Of a stretch of DNA of 6,958 nt, positions 5,147-6,958 are shown piece by piece. The notes beneath the pieces were generated by a model. It did no database searches. It was not told the origin of the DNA and saw nothing but the letters and a program-made list of their open reading frames with translations. The translations under genes were made by a program, and so were the position numbers. Each line of letters begins with the position of its first letter. Position 1 is the stretch's first letter. Source of the stretch: JBDTLH01 sp039934875 (lineage in GTDB: Bacteria > Acidobacteriota > Terriglobia > Terriglobales > Acidobacteriaceae); assembly GCA_039934875.1 (NCBI GenBank), contig JBDTLH010000299.1:1-6958 (forward strand). Reading direction: 5' to 3'.

Positions 5147-6958
5147 TTACGCGTGCGCCGGATCCATCTTCTCCGTCTCCACGCCCAGCTCTTTGAATGC
5201 CTTCTCTGCCTTCTTCGTATCGAATTTTCCGTTGCGCGCCAGTCGCGAGAGCGCCGCCGCCGCAATGCTAGCCGCATTCACCTCAAAGTGTTTGCGCAGA
5301 TACTCGCGGTTATCGCTGCGTCCGAAGCCATCCGTGCCCAAGCTATTCAAGCGCTCGCGTAGCCATGGGGCAAGCTGGTCCGGTACTGCCTTCATATAAT
5401 CCGACGCGGCGATGATCGGCCCCTTGGCTTCCTTCAGCGCGCTGAGAATATAGGGAGTCTTCTCCGGCTTTCCCGGATGCAGCCGGTTCCAGCGCTCCAC
5501 CTGCAAGGCCTCCCGCCGCAACTCGTTGTAGCTGGTCACGCTCCACACATCCGCCTGCACGCCATACCTTTCCGCCAAAATGCGCTGTGCTTCAACCGCT
5601 TCATTCAAGATCGGCCCACTGCCGAAGAGTTGCACCGTCGCACTGCCGCCCGGCGCGGCCTTGAAGCGATAAATTCCGCGCAGTATCCCCTCTTCAACGC
5701 CCTTCGGCATCTCCGGCTGCGCATAGTCATCGTTATAAACAGTGAGATAGTAGAAGCGGTCTTCGCCCTCCTGATACATGCGGCGCAACCCATCCTGCAC
5801 GATCACCGCGACCTCATACACATACGCCGGATCGTAGCTGGCGCAGGTCGGCACCACGCTGAAGAGCAGAGGACTTTGTCCATCCTGGTGCTGCAATCCC
5901 TCGCCGGAAAGCGTCGTCCGTCCCGCCGTGCCGCCGACTAAAAAGCCTTTGCCGCGCGCGTCCGCGAACGCCCACACCAGGTCGCCCACGCGCTGGAAGC
6001 CAAACATAGAGTAGTAGGTATAGAACGGTATCGTCGGCACATTGTAGTTGTAATAGGCGCACCCGGCAGCCGTCATCGATGCCATCGAACCGCCTTCGGT
6101 AATGCCTTCCTCCAATATCTGCCCGTCCTTCTCCTCGCGATAATAAAGCAGCATATCCACATCGTGCGGCTTGTAAAGCTGCCCATGGCTGGCGTAGATG
6201 CCCACTTGCCGGATAATCGATTCCATGCCAAAAGTGCGGCCTTCATCGGGCACAATCGGCACGATCAGCTTGCCCATCTGCGGCTCTTTCAGCAGACTGC
6301 GCAGAATACTCACATAACCCATGGTGGTCGAGAGCGCCCGGCCCTTCGATCCCGCCAGAAACTCCTTGAAGAACTCCAGCGGCGGCGTGTGTATTTCAAT
6401 CTTGGGAACTACCCGTCTGGGCAAATACCCGCCCAGCGCCTCGCGCCTTTGCTTCATGTATGCAATCTCCGGCGCGTCCTCGCCGGGATGGAAGGGCAGC
6501 CCGTCCTTCGCCGCCTCCTTGGGCACTTCAATATCGAAATGATTGCGGAAGGCCACCAGACCCTCTTCGGTCATCTTCTTCTCTTGATGAGTGGCATTGC
6601 GCGCCTGCGCGGTTCCCAGCCCGTAACCCTTGACTGTCTTCGCCAAAATCACCGTCGGACCACCCATGTGCTCCACCGCGCGCTTATAGGCGTTGAAGAC
6701 CTTCACGGGATCATGGCCGCCGCGATGTAGCGCGCCGATCTGCTCATCGCTCATGTCCTTCACCAGCTCCAGCAGCTCAGGATATTTGCCGAAGAACTCA
6801 TGGCGCATATACGCGCCGCCCTTCGCCTTGAACGCCTGATACTCCCCATCCACGCACTCTTCCATGCGCTTAAGCAACAGCCCCGAGCTATCGCGAGCAA
6901 GTAATTGATCCCAGTCGCTGCCCCACACCACCTTGATCACGTTCCATCCCGCGCCGCG
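5147..6958 (-). CDS. aceE: Pyruvate dehydrogenase E1 component, homodimeric type (N-terminus outside window)
   Basis: Thiamine-diphosphate enzyme that decarboxylates pyruvate and acetylates the lipoyl groups of E2 in the pyruvate dehydrogenase complex. 603 codons are visible, ending in TAA at 5147-5149. The frame is open to the right edge (first residues RGAGWNVIKVVWG), so the GTG at 6940 is not the start. The E. coli AceE is 887 residues, so about the first 280, including the ThDP-binding GDG region, are missing. Near-identical blocks to E. coli AceE include GAGWNVIKV, HRGGHDP, KGYGLG with the flexible-loop histidine in HQEKKM (fragment residue 124), DEGRTFGME, GQILEEGITE (the glutamate expected to activate ThDP), YYSMFGFQRVGDL, GRTTLSGEGLQHQDG, SYDPAYVYEVAVI and LGTDGFGRSD. 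The terminator follows the stop directly, so no E2 or E3 gene lies downstream; partners, if linked, are upstream. Confidence 0.98.
   Translation of the reverse strand, partial: RGAGWNVIKVVWGSDWDQLLARDSSGLLLKRMEECVDGEYQAFKAKGGAYMRHEFFGKYPELLELVKDMSDEQIGALHRGGHDPVKVFNAYKRAVEHMGGPTVILAKTVKGYGLGTAQARNATHQEKKMTEEGLVAFRNHFDIEVPKEAAKDGLPFHPGEDAPEIAYMKQRREALGGYLPRRVVPKIEIHTPPLEFFKEFLAGSKGRALSTTMGYVSILRSLLKEPQMGKLIVPIVPDEGRTFGMESIIRQVGIYASHGQLYKPHDVDMLLYYREEKDGQILEEGITEGGSMASMTAAGCAYYNYNVPTIPFYTYYSMFGFQRVGDLVWAFADARGKGFLVGGTAGRTTLSGEGLQHQDGQSPLLFSVVPTCASYDPAYVYEVAVIVQDGLRRMYQEGEDRFYYLTVYNDDYAQPEMPKGVEEGILRGIYRFKAAPGGSATVQLFGSGPILNEAVEAQRILAERYGVQADVWSVTSYNELRREALQVERWNRLHPGKPEKTPYILSALKEAKGPIIAASDYMKAVPDQLAPWLRERLNSLGTDGFGRSDNREYLRKHFEVNAASIAAAALSRLARNGKFDTKKAEKAFKELGVETEKMDPAHA

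Noticed and set aside
6938..6940. GTG at 6940 as the aceE start
   Set aside because: Conserved AceE residues (RGAGWN) continue upstream in frame to the window edge, so it is an internal valine.

Overview
The window reads as chromosomal DNA from a GC-rich bacterium, most likely an Acidobacteriota (Terriglobia-like). The basis is family-level resemblance and gene set: a homodimeric-type AceE, a GH37 trehalase with SGFDPSFRF and PVCLN motifs, and a Tat-exported ferritin-like protein beside an ECF sigma/anti-sigma pair. The taxonomic call is inference from remembered family sequences, not a search result.

Layout from left to right: a secreted GH37 alpha,alpha-trehalase on the minus strand whose C-terminus runs off the left edge (1-1345); a 174-bp gap with three 18-bp tandem repeats; a TetR-family repressor on the minus strand (1520-2185) with a 9-bp-arm palindrome over its own promoter; a membrane zinc-finger anti-sigma factor (2255-3085, minus) overlapping by 11 bp an ECF sigma factor (3075-3623, minus); a 217-bp divergent promoter region; a Tat-signal ferritin-like protein (3841-5070, plus); a bidirectional terminator; and the C-terminal two thirds of pyruvate dehydrogenase E1 (aceE, 5147 to beyond the right edge, minus). 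No stretch longer than 300 bases lacks a gene. I saw no tRNA, rRNA, CRISPR array or insertion sequence.

The main observation is in the divergent region. The two outward-facing promoters carry the same bipartite element, GGAT(A/G)A, 16 bases, then TCTTTAC, one on each strand with identical spacing. It probably marks the promoter recognised by the ECF sigma factor encoded next to it. The three genes would then form one circuit: a membrane anti-sigma factor senses an envelope signal, releases the sigma factor, and the sigma factor transcribes its own operon and the exported ferritin-like protein. The TetR gene looks separately autoregulated and may be co-transcribed with the trehalase. AceE is an unrelated central-metabolism gene separated by the terminator.

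A second theme is short in-frame period-6 repeats. There is an Asp-Lys run inside the trehalase catalytic domain, an Ala/Thr-Gln run after its signal peptide, and a Gly-Arg run before the anti-sigma membrane helix.
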